DNA of 64,000 nt, taken from contig NZ_JNXI01000035.1 in the NCBI RefSeq assembly GCF_000717055.1, positions 1 through 64,000 on the forward strand, written 5' to 3'. How positions within the stretch are numbered: the stretch's first letter is position 1; each line of letters begins with the position of its first letter. Below, piece by piece: positions 25,208 to 33,863 of the stretch. The position numbers were made by a program, and so were the translations under genes. The notes below the pieces were generated by a model that was not told where the DNA came from, did no database searches, and worked only from the letters and a program-made list of their open reading frames with translations. The stretch comes from Streptomyces iakyrus (GTDB lineage Bacteria > Actinomycetota > Actinomycetes > Streptomycetales > Streptomycetaceae).

Positions 25208-25959
25208 CCCCGCAGGGCCTTCCAGGTGTGGGGGCCGATGATGCCGTCCACGACCAGACCGGAACGCTTCTGCAGACCCTGGACCGCGCGTCGCGTGTGG
25301 GGGCCGAAGATGCCGTCGACGACGCCCGGCGAGAGGCCCGCCTCCCGCAGCAGGCACTGGGCCTCGGCCACCTCGGGGCCGGCGTGCCCCACCGCCAGGA
25401 CGGCTGTCAGGGTGCGGCTGTTGCCCGCGTACCAGCGGCCGTCGATCCGTTCCGCCCGGCACGTGTACGCCGGGGTCTCCGACCGCTTCGGCGATCCGGG
25501 TGCTGCCGTGGCGGAGGCGGTGAGCGGGGCCGCCGCGGCCTCTCCCTCGCCGTCCGTGAGCCGTACGGCCAGCAGGATCGCCGAGCACACGGCCAGCACC
25601 AGGGCGACCGAGCCGGCGACGAGCGTGATGCGCAGGGTCCGGCCGTGGTGCCGGGGAGTGTCCGCACCGGCCGGTGCTCTCTGCCCCGTCACCGTGCCGG
25701 ACGCCTCGCTCGCCACCTCGTGCAGCGCGAGCAGACGCGCCGGGTCCTCACCGCCCAGCCGGGCCATCGCCTCCACGGCCTCCCTGGGCGGAACGCACCT
25801 GCCGGACAGGTACCGCTCCCAGGAGGAGGTGCTGTAGCCCGTCTTGGCGGCCAGCTGACGCAGGCTCAGCCCGCTGTGGTCCTTGACCCGGCGCAGTCGC
25901 ACCACCAACTGCCGTACACGTGGATCCAGTTCTTCGGGCAGCCCTTTCCAACGCGACAT
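25204..25959 (-). CDS. XRE-type HTH protein with membrane helix and peptidoglycan-binding domain
   Basis: A 251-residue protein. The helix-turn-helix is at 28-50 (GLSLRQLAAKTGYSTSSWERYLSG), nearly the same as in the downstream partner. A membrane helix lies near 110-132 (ITLVAGSVALVLAVCSAILLAV). The C-terminal half contains a PG_binding_1 domain (EVAEAQCLLREAGLSPGVVD, GIFGPHTRRAVQGLQKRSGL, GIIGPHTWKALRG). It thus spans from DNA to cell wall. ATG 25959 has GGGGGG 4 nt upstream. First gene of a two-gene operon with the DUF2690 protein. Confidence 0.85.
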   Translation of the reverse strand: MSRWKGLPEELDPRVRQLVVRLRRVKDHSGLSLRQLAAKTGYSTSSWERYLSGRCVPPREAVEAMARLGGEDPARLLALHEVASEASGTVTGQRAPAGADTPRHHGRTLRITLVAGSVALVLAVCSAILLAVRLTDGEGEAAAAPLTASATAAPGSPKRSETPAYTCRAERIDGRWYAGNSRTLTAVLAVGHAGPEVAEAQCLLREAGLSPGVVDGIFGPHTRRAVQGLQKRSGLVVDGIIGPHTWKALRG

Positions 25960-26266
25960 GTTCCCCCCACTCGCGTGTCCGGACCGTGGTCAGCGGTCCC
26001 GTCACCGCCGCATTCTGCACCAGCATCCACGCGGCTCCCCAGACATCGGTTGCGTTCCCCCCTCCCGCCCCCTACCGATTCGGCCACCGCCCGTAGCGGG
26101 CGTCCCGCCGCACCGTCCCGGCGCTCCGTCCCGCCGCAGGTCAGCGCCCGGGACGTCCCACGAGGACGTCACTTCCGCGGCGACTGTGGTGGAGGTGCGG
26201 CGCCGGGCGGCAGTCTCGTTGCGGAGCCGGCCGGTGCGGTCGGTCCGTCCACGAAGGGGGAACAAC
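25960..26266. other. 307-bp intergenic region between divergent genes
   Basis: There is no supported gene here. Two copies of the palindrome GACGTC (26152-26157 and 26165-26170), 13 bp apart centre to centre, lie ~100 bases before the protease-inhibitor gene and could form a binding site. The right end holds the Shine-Dalgarno GAAGGGGG of that gene. Confidence 0.4.
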
Positions 26267-26650
26267 ATGCGCATGGCCAAGAAGCTCGCCGTGATGGCCG
26301 GGGGCATGGCGCTCACCGGCGGTCTGCTGGCCACGGGCGCGGGCACCGCGGGTGCCGCGCAGGCCGCACCGCAGGCGGCGTCGGACTGTCCGTCGGGCTG
26401 GTTCTGCGTCTGGGCCGGCAAGAACTACACCGGTCGCATGCAGAAGGTCGAGGGCAGGAACGCGGACCTCACCGGGTTCGTCGTCTTCCAGGGCTTCAAG
26501 TCCTGGTACAACCACGGCAAGTCCTGCGACTACAAGTGGTTCACGGAGAAGAACCACCGTGGCGACAACGGCGTCATCCCGCGGGGGGCCAAGGGGACCG
26601 GCGACGCCGTCTGGTTCCAGAAGTCCAACCAGTGGGTCAACTGCCGGTGA
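26267..26650 (+). CDS. Secreted peptidase inhibitor family I36 protein
   Basis: A 127-residue exported protein. A Sec signal peptide covers ~1-35 (MRMAKKLAVMAGGMALTGG... ending TAGAAQAAPQA). The mature part has the I36/SMPI pattern: CPSGWFCVWAGKNYTGRM, a hydrophobic middle, and the closing VWFQKSNQWVNCR, with four cysteines able to form two disulfides. SMPI of Streptomyces inhibits metalloproteases; the target here is unknown. ATG 26267 has GAAGGGGG 5 nt upstream; the longer frame from 25883 is a shadow of the neighbouring gene. A strong terminator follows. Confidence 0.88.
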   Translation: MRMAKKLAVMAGGMALTGGLLATGAGTAGAAQAAPQAASDCPSGWFCVWAGKNYTGRMQKVEGRNADLTGFVVFQGFKSWYNHGKSCDYKWFTEKNHRGDNGVIPRGAKGTGDAVWFQKSNQWVNCR

Positions 26651-26669
26651 GCAGCAGCGCGTGACAACG

Positions 26670-26708
26670 CCCGAGGGCGGCACTCAACGGGGGAGTGCCG
26701 CCCTCGGG
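26670..26708 (+). terminator. Terminator after the I36 inhibitor gene
   Basis: A perfect 16-bp stem CCCGAGGGCGGCACTC (26670-26685) with 26693-26708 and a 7-nt loop. It also lies ahead of the 3' end of argS and may work in both directions. Confidence 0.88.
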
Positions 26709-26743
26709 GCCTGTCGTCAGGGGCCGGGTGTCAGGGCCGGGTG

Positions 26744-28498
26744 TCAGAGCCGCTCGGGCGTCCGGATGCCCAGCAGGCCCATGCCCTGGTGCAGGGTGCG
26801 GGCCGTGACGTCGCACAGGAACAGGCGGTTCTCGATCTGCTCCTGCGTCTCGGCCTTCAGGACCGGGCACTTGTCGTAGAACGTCGTGTACAGCGACGCC
26901 AACTGGTACAGGTACGCCGCCAGCTTGTGCGGGGCGTACTCCGCGGCGGCTTCGAAGACCGTGTCGCCGAAGGCGTCCAGGTGCAGACCGAGCGCCCGCT
27001 CCGCCGGGGCGAGTTCGAGCTCCGGGTGCGCGGCCGGCTTCGTCTCGCCCGCCTTGCGCAGGATCGACTGGATCCGGGCGTACGCGTACTGGAGGTAGAC
27101 GGACGTGTCACCGTTCAGCGACACCATCTGGTCCAGGTCGAACTTGTAGTCCCGGTTCGGCGACGTCGACAGGTCCGCGTACTTCACCGCGCCGATGCCG
27201 ACCTGCGCGGCCCGCTCCTGGATCTCGTCCTCGGTGAGGTCCCGCGCCTTCTCCCGCACGACCTCGGCGGCCCGCTGCACCGCCTCGTCCAGCAGATCCT
27301 CCAGCCGTACGGTCTCGCCCTCACGCGTCTTGAACGGCTTGCCGTCCGCGCCGAGCACCGTGCCGTAGCCCATGTTGTGCGCGGTGACGCCGTCGTTCAG
27401 CCAGCCGGCCCGCCGGGCCGTCTCGAAGACCATCTTGAAGTGCAGCGACTGACGGACGTCCACGACGTAGAGCAGGGACGAGGCGTGCAGGTCCTGGACC
27501 CGGTTGCGGATCGCCGTCAGGTCGGAGGCCGCGTAGCCGAAGCCGCCATCGGCCTTCTGCACGATCAGCGGGACCGGCTGGTCGTCCTTGCCGCGGATCT
27601 CGTCGAAGAACACCACGAGCGCGCCCTCGGAGCGCACCGCGACACCCGTCTCCTCCAGGATGCGGGCGGTCTCGGGCATGCCGTCGTTGTAGGCGGACTC
27701 GCCGACGATCTCCTCGTCGCGGATCTCCATGTCGAGCTTCTCGAAGACGGAGTAGAAGTAGACCTTCGACTCGTCCACGAACTGCTGCCACAGTTCGAGC
27801 GTCTCCTTGTCACCGGACTGGAGGGCGACGACCCGCTTGCGGGCCCGCTCCTTGAACTCCTCGTCCGCGTCGAAGAGCGCACGCGACGCCTTGTACACCC
27901 GGTTCAGGTTGCTCATCGCCTGCTCGCCGTCCACGTCGGCCGCGGGGGCCAGCTCGCCGGGGTGCTCGAACAGGTACTGGATGAGCATGCCGAACTGGGT
28001 GCCCCAGTCGCCGATGTGGTGCCGGCCGATCGTCTTCTCGCCGGTGAAGTCGAGCATGCCGCGCAGGGCGTCGCCGATGACCGCCGACCGCAGATGGCCG
28101 ACGTGCATCTCCTTCGCCACGTTCGGCTGGGCGTAGTCGACGACCGTGATGCCCGCGTTCTCCTTCAGCGGCACGCCGAGACGCTCGCCGTCCGCGTGCC
28201 GCGCGGCGAGGTTCTCGGTGATCGCCCGGTCGGCGATCGTGATGTTGAGGAAGCCGGGGCCGGAGACCTCGACGTCCTTGATCACGTCAGCGGTGACGAT
28301 GTTGCCGACGACCTCCGTCGCCAGTTCCCGGGGGTTCGACTTGGCCTTCTTGGCGAGGGCCAGAATCCCGTTGGCCTGGAAGTCGGCCCGGTCGCTACGT
28401 CGCAGCAGCGGGTCGGCGTCGGCCTCCGGCCGGGTGGCCGACAGGGCGTTCGCGAGACGCTGCTGGACTTGATCGGTGAGCGACGTGACCGAGGTCAT
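26744..28498 (-). CDS. argS: Arginyl-tRNA synthetase
   Basis: A 584-residue class I aminoacyl-tRNA synthetase. The N-terminal tRNA-binding (Add1) domain covers ~1-110 and includes [13 protein letters not shown]. The HIGH motif is [16 protein letters not shown]. The ArgRS Rossmann signatures [10 protein letters not shown] and YAASDLTAI are present; the KMSKS position reads GKPFKTREG, as in many ArgRS. The C-terminal DALR helical domain ends [15 protein letters not shown] 28498 ([15 protein letters not shown]) is chosen because homologues start there; the frame is open to GTG 28537, and GAGGAG lies 15 nt before 28498, farther than ideal, so the start is uncertain. It is divergent from lysS. Confidence 0.95.
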   Translation of the reverse strand: MTSVTSLTDQVQQRLANALSATRPEADADPLLRRSDRADFQANGILALAKKAKSNPRELATEVVGNIVTADVIKDVEVSGPGFLNITIADRAITENLAARHADGERLGVPLKENAGITVVDYAQPNVAKEMHVGHLRSAVIGDALRGMLDFTGEKTIGRHHIGDWGTQFGMLIQYLFEHPGELAPAADVDGEQAMSNLNRVYKASRALFDADEEFKERARKRVVALQSGDKETLELWQQFVDESKVYFYSVFEKLDMEIRDEEIVGESAYNDGMPETARILEETGVAVRSEGALVVFFDEIRGKDDQPVPLIVQKADGGFGYAASDLTAIRNRVQDLHASSLLYVVDVRQSLHFKMVFETARRAGWLNDGVTAHNMGYGTVLGADGKPFKTREGETVRLEDLLDEAVQRAAEVVREKARDLTEDEIQERAAQVGIGAVKYADLSTSPNRDYKFDLDQMVSLNGDTSVYLQYAYARIQSILRKAGETKPAAHPELELAPAERALGLHLDAFGDTVFEAAAEYAPHKLAAYLYQLASLYTTFYDKCPVLKAETQEQIENRLFLCDVTARTLHQGMGLLGIRTPERL

Positions 28499-28641
28499 GG
28501 GATGGGTGCCGTTCTCCTCGTGGGAATCGATAGACACGCTCAGTATCCCACGGGGGGTAAAGCGGTTTTCGCGGGCGGGATGCCGTCTGGGAGAATGGGC
28601 ACCGGCCGTTGACCGTACGGCTGCCCTGGAGAAAGAAGGAC

Positions 28642-30390
28642 GTGCCGATCGTGGCTCAGAGCACCGAGACCACCGACTGGGTCTCCCGTTTCGCGGATGA
28701 GGTCATCGAGGAGTCGGAGCGTCGGGCCCCGGGCAAACCCGTCGTCGTCGCGTCCGGACTCTCCCCGTCCGGCCCCATCCACCTCGGGAACCTGCGCGAG
28801 GTCATGACCCCGCACCTGGTCGCCGACGAGATCCGCCGCCGGGGCCACCAGGTGCGCCACCTGATCTCCTGGGACGACTACGACCGGTACCGCAAGGTGC
28901 CCAAGGGCATCGCCGGGGTCGACGAGGAGGCCTGGGAGGAGCACATCGGCAAGCCCCTGACGTCCGTCCCGGCGCCGAAGGGCTCCTCGTACCCGAACTG
29001 GGCCGAGCACTTCAAGGCCGCGATGATCGAGTCGCTGGCCGAGCTGGGCGTGGAGTTCGACGGGATCAGCCAGACCGAGCAGTACACCTCCGGCGTGTAC
29101 CGCGAGCAGATCCTGCACGCCATCAAGCACCGCGGCGACATCGACGCGATCCTCGACCAGTACCGCACGAAGAAGGCCCCGGCCAAGAAGCAGCAGGGGC
29201 AGAAGCCGGTCGACGAGGCCGAGCTGGAGGCCGCCGAGGGCTCCGGCGCGGCCGGTGAGGACGACGGCAGCTCCACCGCCGCCGGTTACTTCCCGTACAA
29301 GCCGTACTGCGGCAACTGCGAGAAGGACCTGACCACCGTCACCGCCTACGACGACGACTCCACCGAGCTGACGTACGCCTGCACCGCGTGCGGCTTCTCC
29401 GAGACGGTCCGGCTGAACGAGTTCAACCGCGGCAAGCTGGTCTGGAAGGTCGACTGGCCGATGCGGTGGGCGTACGAGGGCGTCGTGTTCGAGCCGAGCG
29501 GTGTCGATCACTCCTCTCCCGGGTCGTCGTTCCAGGTGGGCGGGCAGATCGTCGGCATCTTCGGCGGCAAGCAGCCCATCGGGCCGATGTACGCCTTCGT
29601 CGGCATCAGCGGGATGGCGAAGATGTCGTCCTCGCGCGGTGGCGTGCCGACCCCGGCGGACGCCCTGAAGATCATGGAACCGCAGCTGCTGCGCTGGCTG
29701 TACGCCCGCCGGCGGCCCAACCAGTCCTTCAAGATCGCCTTCGACCAGGAGATCCAGCGGCTCTACGACGAGTGGGACAAGCTGGACGCCAAGGTCGCCG
29801 ACGGCAGCGCCCTGTCGGCCGACGCGGCCGCGCACGCGCGCGCGGTGGGCACGGCCGCCGGTGAGCTGCGGCGCACGCCCCGGCCGCTGCCGTACCGGAC
29901 GCTGGCGTCCGTCGCGGACATCACCGCCGGGCATGAGGACCAGGCGCTGCGCATCCTCAGCGAGCTCGACCCGGACCAGCCGCTGACCTCGCTCGACGAG
30001 GCCCGCCCGCGGTACGACCGGGCCGAGGCCTGGATCAACACGCACGTCCCCGCCGACCAGCGGACCATCGTGCGCGACGAGCCGGACACCGAGCTGCTGA
30101 AGTCGCTCGACGAGCAGGGCCGCGAGTCGCTGCGGCTGCTGCTCGACGGGCTGGCCGAGCACTGGTCGCTCGACGGTCTGACGCACCTGGTGTACGGCGT
30201 GCCGAAGGTGCAGGCAGGGTTCTCCGCCGACGCCACGCCCAAGGAGCTGCCGCCGGAGATCAAGACGGCCCAGCGGTCCTTCTTCGCCCTGCTGTACCAC
30301 CTGCTGGTGGGCCGGGACACGGGTCCGCGGCTGCCCACGCTGCTGCTGGCGGTGGGGCAGGAGCGGGTTCGGCACCTGCTCGGTGCGTAG
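28642..30390 (+). CDS. lysS: Lysyl-tRNA synthetase, class I
   Basis: A 582-residue class I LysRS, the archaeal-type enzyme unrelated to class II LysS. The HIGH-like motif is [16 protein letters not shown] and the KMSKS motif is [11 protein letters not shown] zinc-ribbon insert carries CGNCEKDLT and CTACGFSE. A charged linker ([13 protein letters not shown]) lies just before it. GTG 28642 has AGAAGGAC directly upstream and begins [14 protein letters not shown], the homologous start; the frame is open from 28609. It is divergent from argS across ~140 bases, so the two synthetase genes may share control. Confidence 0.96.
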   Translation: MPIVAQSTETTDWVSRFADEVIEESERRAPGKPVVVASGLSPSGPIHLGNLREVMTPHLVADEIRRRGHQVRHLISWDDYDRYRKVPKGIAGVDEEAWEEHIGKPLTSVPAPKGSSYPNWAEHFKAAMIESLAELGVEFDGISQTEQYTSGVYREQILHAIKHRGDIDAILDQYRTKKAPAKKQQGQKPVDEAELEAAEGSGAAGEDDGSSTAAGYFPYKPYCGNCEKDLTTVTAYDDDSTELTYACTACGFSETVRLNEFNRGKLVWKVDWPMRWAYEGVVFEPSGVDHSSPGSSFQVGGQIVGIFGGKQPIGPMYAFVGISGMAKMSSSRGGVPTPADALKIMEPQLLRWLYARRRPNQSFKIAFDQEIQRLYDEWDKLDAKVADGSALSADAAAHARAVGTAAGELRRTPRPLPYRTLASVADITAGHEDQALRILSELDPDQPLTSLDEARPRYDRAEAWINTHVPADQRTIVRDEPDTELLKSLDEQGRESLRLLLDGLAEHWSLDGLTHLVYGVPKVQAGFSADATPKELPPEIKTAQRSFFALLYHLLVGRDTGPRLPTLLLAVGQERVRHLLGA

Positions 30391-30399
30391 GCGGTGACG

Positions 30400-30433
30400 G
30401 AGAAGGGGCCCTCGTGAGCGAGGGCCCCTTCTC
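30400..30433. terminator. Terminator between lysS and the DUF2637 gene
   Basis: A perfect 15-bp stem GAGAAGGGGCCCTCG (30400-30414) with 30419-30433 and a TGAG loop, 10 bases after the lysS stop. It is followed by T-rich sequence and serves two convergent genes. Confidence 0.9.
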
Positions 30434-30460
30434 TTGTGGCGTCTTCTCTTGTGGCGTCTT
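30431..30460. repeat. Perfect 15-bp tandem duplication
   Basis: CTCTTGTGGCGTCTT occurs twice without a gap (30431-30445 and 30446-30460), starting in the terminator arm and ending at the stop codon of the minus-strand DUF2637 gene. It looks like a recent slippage duplication. Confidence 0.9.
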
Positions 30461-31739
30461 ACGCGATGTGGTCCTCTTCCAGTTCCGCCGTGTGGCGCTT
30501 CTGGAAGCGTTCCGCGAGGGACTTCAGTTCCCCGGGGCTCAGCGTCGTGCCGTAGGTGGCCTGGATGTTGTCGCCGAGGGCGCGGGGTGTGGGGTAGCTG
30601 CCGTCTATCGACTGGCGGAACACCTGGTAGTACGCCTCCTCGTCCGGCTCGGGGGCCGGCGGGGTGCCGCCGCCGTCACCCAGTTCACGGGTGCGGTTCG
30701 GGCCCACCGGGATGGGGAAGCTGCCGGTGTCCTCCGGGGAGGGCGCCCGGTCGTACTCGGGCTGGTACTGCTCGGCCTCCTGCTGTTCGGCGATCCACTG
30801 GGCGTAGTGCTCGGCGGGGTCGTAGTCGGGGTTGTAGCCGCCCTGGTACTCGACCTCGCGGGGGGTGTTGAACCAGGGACTCTGTTCCGGTTCCGGTTCG
30901 GGTTCCGGGTACTCGGCGTCGTGGTTGCTCTCCAGCTCAGGGCGCTGTCCGCCGGGGGGCGCCGCCCTCTGCGGGTCGGGCGCCGGCCCGACGGCACGAT
31001 GGCCCGTGGCCAGGTCGGCCTGCGGCGGGGGCGGGGGTATCAGCGCCGGCTCGATGCCCGCCGCCGCCAGCCCCGCCGGGGCGGTCTCCGCCAGGGGAAC
31101 CCCGTAGCGCGCCAGCCGCAGCGGCATCAGGGACTCCACCGGGGCCTTCCTGCGCCAGGCCCGCCCGAAGCGGGAGCGCAGCCGGGCCTGGTAGACGAGA
31201 CGTTCCTGCTCCAGCTTGATGACCTGGTCGTAGGAGCGGAGCTCCCAGAGCTTCATGCGGCGCCAGAGGAGGAACGTCGGCACGGGGGAGAGGAGCCACC
31301 GGGTGAGGCGGACGCCCTCCATGTGCTTGTCGGCGGTGATGTCGGCGATACGGCCGATCGCGTGCCGGGCCGCCTCGACCGAGACCACGAACAGGATCGG
31401 GATCACCGCGTGCATGCCCACACCGAGCGGATCCGGCCACGCGGCAGCGCCGTTGAAGGCGATCGTCGCCGCCGTCAGCAGCCACGCCGTCTGCCGCAGC
31501 AGGGGGAACGGGATCCTGATCCAGGTGAGCAGCAGATCCAGGGCCAGCAGGACGCAGATGCCCGCGTCGATGCCGATCGGGAAGACGTAGGAGAAGTTCC
31601 CGAAGCCCTTCTTCAGGGCCAACTCGCGGACCGCCGCGTACGAACCGGCGAAACCGATGCCGGCGATGACCACGGCACCGGCCACCACCACGCCGATGAG
31701 AACGCGGTGCATCCGAGTCAGTTGGATTGGCGCGGCCAC
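30459..31739 (-). CDS. DUF2637 membrane protein (SpdB-like N-terminus)
   Basis: A 426-residue protein. The first ~130 residues contain four membrane helices (MHRVLIGVVVAGAVVIAGIG; GIDAGICVLLALDLLLTW; LLTAATIAFNGAAAW; VIPILFVVSVEAARHAIGR), the DUF2637 pattern also found in spread proteins of actinomycete plasmids. The cytoplasmic remainder has a charged helix (LWRRMKLWELRSYDQVIKLEQE), a proline/tyrosine/acid-rich middle and a C-terminal ~50-residue helical segment (PTPRALGDNIQATYGTTLSP) that may bind DNA. GTG 31739 has GGGGAG 7 nt upstream; the open frame beyond it is a shadow. The function is unknown. Confidence 0.8.
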   Translation of the reverse strand: MAAPIQLTRMHRVLIGVVVAGAVVIAGIGFAGSYAAVRELALKKGFGNFSYVFPIGIDAGICVLLALDLLLTWIRIPFPLLRQTAWLLTAATIAFNGAAAWPDPLGVGMHAVIPILFVVSVEAARHAIGRIADITADKHMEGVRLTRWLLSPVPTFLLWRRMKLWELRSYDQVIKLEQERLVYQARLRSRFGRAWRRKAPVESLMPLRLARYGVPLAETAPAGLAAAGIEPALIPPPPPQADLATGHRAVGPAPDPQRAAPPGGQRPELESNHDAEYPEPEPEPEQSPWFNTPREVEYQGGYNPDYDPAEHYAQWIAEQQEAEQYQPEYDRAPSPEDTGSFPIPVGPNRTRELGDGGGTPPAPEPDEEAYYQVFRQSIDGSYPTPRALGDNIQATYGTTLSPGELKSLAERFQKRHTAELEEDHIA

Positions 31740-31827
31740 CCGTACTCCCCTCCCCTTGCCTGTTGTTGCGCGCAACAGGGTGGCACACATGTGCGGAGGA
31801 CGGGTGGCCGGTTCCCGTCGGGACGGT

Positions 31828-32739
31828 TCAGCTCTTCGACGCGGGCTTCTTCGACGGCGTGGCCGAGGCGCCCTTCGAGGGCTTGTCCGACGCCTCCTTG
31901 GAAGGCGCCTTCGAGGCCGGCTTCGACGCCGACGCGGACGGGTCACCACCCGCCTTGCCGCCGCCTTCGCCGTTCGCCTCGGACACCGCGCCCACCGCCT
32001 CCTTGGCGGCCTTCTTCGCGTCCTTCAGCATGTCCGAGCCGCTCGGCGTCTTGTCGCCGGCCAGACCCGCGCCGTAGTAGTCCAGCGTGACCACGACGTT
32101 CTCGACGCGCGCCACGACCGTCTGCTGCTTGAAGGTGCCTTCCTTCTTCTTCAGGTCGTAGTGCACGGCCGTCGCCTGGTCGCCCGTGCCGGCCACCGGC
32201 TCCGTCTTGACGCTCTTGGCGCCCTCGACGGCCTGGGCCTCCTGGACCTGCTTCTCGAAGTGCTCCTGGGCCAGCTTGTCCGCCGGGCCACGGGTGACGT
32301 CCGATTCGAAGCGCAGCATCGACACGTTCAGCCAGCGGAACTGCGAGCCCTTCACGCCGTTGTTGTCGAGGCTGTTCCAGGAGCAGCTGCCGCGGGTCGA
32401 GATGTCGTCCGACTTGCCCTCCTTGCCGGACTTGCCCTTCGGGACGAGGTCCTCCAGCGTCTTCTTGGAGAGCACCTTGCACGGCTCCGGCAGCTTGCCG
32501 TACGCCGCCGCCTGCACCGTCGGCGAGGGCTTCGCCGATGCCGACGCCGCGGCCTTCGCGGCCTTGTCCGTGCTGTCGCCGGAGCCGGAGTCCGAGGAGC
32601 AGCCGGCGGCGACCAGCATCACGGGGACGGCGGCCGCGCAGACAAGGACGCGGTTGCGGCGCTTCGCTCGCTGGTCTCTCCCCCAGTGCCTAAACGGCCT
32701 GGGTGGTGCCCCCACTTCTCGCTGTGCTTGTCGCTGCAT
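31828..32739 (-). CDS. DUF3558 family lipoprotein (first of two)
   Basis: A 303-residue secreted lipoprotein. It has a long basic N-region, a hydrophobic stretch (VLVCAAAVPVMLV) and a lipobox VAAGC, then a Ser/Lys-rich linker. The DUF3558 domain (about 80-235) has two conserved cysteines (LPEPCKVLS and RGSCSWNS). A Lys/Ser/Pro/Ala-rich tail follows, ending PSKKPASKS, perhaps wall-associated. ATG 32739 has GAAGGA 4 nt upstream; ATG 32754 (five codons earlier) is possible. The basic N-region is encoded by an interspersed palindromic repeat, which is odd. It follows the second DUF3558 gene by 134 bases. Confidence 0.82.
   Translation of the reverse strand: MQRQAQREVGAPPRPFRHWGRDQRAKRRNRVLVCAAAVPVMLVAAGCSSDSGSGDSTDKAAKAAASASAKPSPTVQAAAYGKLPEPCKVLSKKTLEDLVPKGKSGKEGKSDDISTRGSCSWNSLDNNGVKGSQFRWLNVSMLRFESDVTRGPADKLAQEHFEKQVQEAQAVEGAKSVKTEPVAGTGDQATAVHYDLKKKEGTFKQQTVVARVENVVVTLDYYGAGLAGDKTPSGSDMLKDAKKAAKEAVGAVSEANGEGGGKAGGDPSASASKPASKAPSKEASDKPSKGASATPSKKPASKS
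32678..32714 (-). repeat. Interspersed palindromic repeat inside the lipoprotein N-terminus
   Basis: CCCCCAGTGCCTAAACGGCC followed by TGGGTGGTGCCCCC pairs as CCCAG/CTGGG and GCC/GGC around TAAAC. I recall similar palindromic elements flanked by GGGGGCACC in Streptomyces intergenic regions. Here it is read through and encodes part of the residues before the lipoprotein signal. Confidence 0.55.
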
Positions 32740-32873
32740 GGTTCCTTCACTCATGACGCTCGTGGTTCCCTGCGGTCGGAACGGGTCCGAGTGGTCACCG
32801 TACGCGGTGAGGCAACCGTGTGTTCTTCCTTCGCGTGCTTTGCGGGCAGGGGTGAAGGGGCCGTGAAGAGGCC

Positions 32874-33692
32874 TCAGTCGCCCAGCGAATCGGCCAGCTG
32901 GGAGGCGAGTTTCTGCGCCCTGTCCTGCATTTCCTTGCTGTCCGGCACGACGCCGACGGTCGTCGGCTGCTCCGCGTACTCGATGGTCACGATGACGTTG
33001 GACGTGCGGAACGCCACAGTCACCGTGCGCTGCTTGGCCGTCGAACCGGAACTGCTCAGCCCGTCGTCGAGGAACGCCTCGTCGCCGAGATCCTCCAGCA
33101 CCCGGGGCTGCAGCTCGGTCGGCGTCACCGAGGGCGCCGCCGAGGGCGAGGAGGAACCGGACGAGGAGGGGGAGCCGCTGGGGGAGGCGGCCGAACCGCT
33201 CGCCGGGGCGCTGCCGGAGGCCGCCGTCTCGGTGGCCGTCGGGACCGGCAGGTGGGCCGACGCCTCCTGCTCCGCGAACAGCTGCTCGGCCTGACTGTCG
33301 TCGCTGACGGCGTTGTCGTAGGAGACGACCCGCTCGAAGTCGATCAGCAGATGGTCGGTGGCCGCGGCGGAGTCCACCTTCCAGCGGCAGCCGACCTTGC
33401 GGTCGGTGTCGAACGTGGTCGTCGGCTCGCCCTCGTAGGCCGTCTCGCGCTGCTTCTCGTCGCTGATCTGCCGGATGCCGGGGAGGAGTTCGTCGAGCGT
33501 GCTCTCGCCGACCTCGGCGCAGGGGTCGGGCAGGGTGCGGTAGCGGCCGGGCTCGGCGGCGGGTGATGCCGTGCCCGTGTCGTCGGCGTTGGAGCCGTCC
33601 GTCGGGCCGTCGTCGGCCGAGCCGCCGGTGCAGCCGGCCAGTACCGCCGCGAGGAGCACGGCGATACCGGGTACGCACGCCTTTCGTTGCAC
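32874..33692 (-). CDS. DUF3558 family lipoprotein (second of two)
   Basis: A 272-residue secreted lipoprotein. The signal is VQRKACVPGIAVLLAAVLAGC with lipobox LAGC. A Gly/Asp/Ser linker leads to the DUF3558 domain, with cysteines in LPDPCAEVG and KVGCRWKVD and the strand VTVAFRTSNVIVTIEYAEQP. A Ser/Pro/Ala-rich loop of ~40 residues interrupts the domain near 160-200. GTG 33692 has GAGGGGAG 7 nt upstream. It is paralogous to the gene just downstream, with the same topology and cysteine spacing. The function is unknown, in the envelope. Confidence 0.82.
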   Translation of the reverse strand: MQRKACVPGIAVLLAAVLAGCTGGSADDGPTDGSNADDTGTASPAAEPGRYRTLPDPCAEVGESTLDELLPGIRQISDEKQRETAYEGEPTTTFDTDRKVGCRWKVDSAAATDHLLIDFERVVSYDNAVSDDSQAEQLFAEQEASAHLPVPTATETAASGSAPASGSAASPSGSPSSSGSSSPSAAPSVTPTELQPRVLEDLGDEAFLDDGLSSSGSTAKQRTVTVAFRTSNVIVTIEYAEQPTTVGVVPDSKEMQDRAQKLASQLADSLGD

Positions 33693-33725
33693 GTGGTGGC
33701 TCCCCTCGGTACGGATATTGGCTTG

Positions 33726-33757
33726 CCGCCGTACGGCGGGCGATGAACACAATGTGT
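33726..33757. promoter_or_regulatory. Two small palindromes upstream of the lipoprotein pair
   Basis: CCGCCGTACGGCGG (33726-33739) and ACACAATGTGT (33747-33757) are perfect palindromes a few bases apart in the 171-bp gap between the lipoprotein gene and rtcB. They may be operators for either divergent gene. Confidence 0.35.
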
Positions 33758-33863
33758 ATCGCACGCACTGCCGTGGACGCCGGTCCGATTTCCCTTTCGT
33801 CGACCTTGGCTCCGGTATTTGCTGTTGAGGACTTCTGTTCGACTACGGGGGATTGAGGGCGTT

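Noticed and set aside
30459..31739. Integrated plasmid suggested by the SpdB-like DUF2637 protein
   Set aside because: No replication, integrase, TraB-like transfer gene or attachment site lies nearby, and the flanks are core chromosomal genes.
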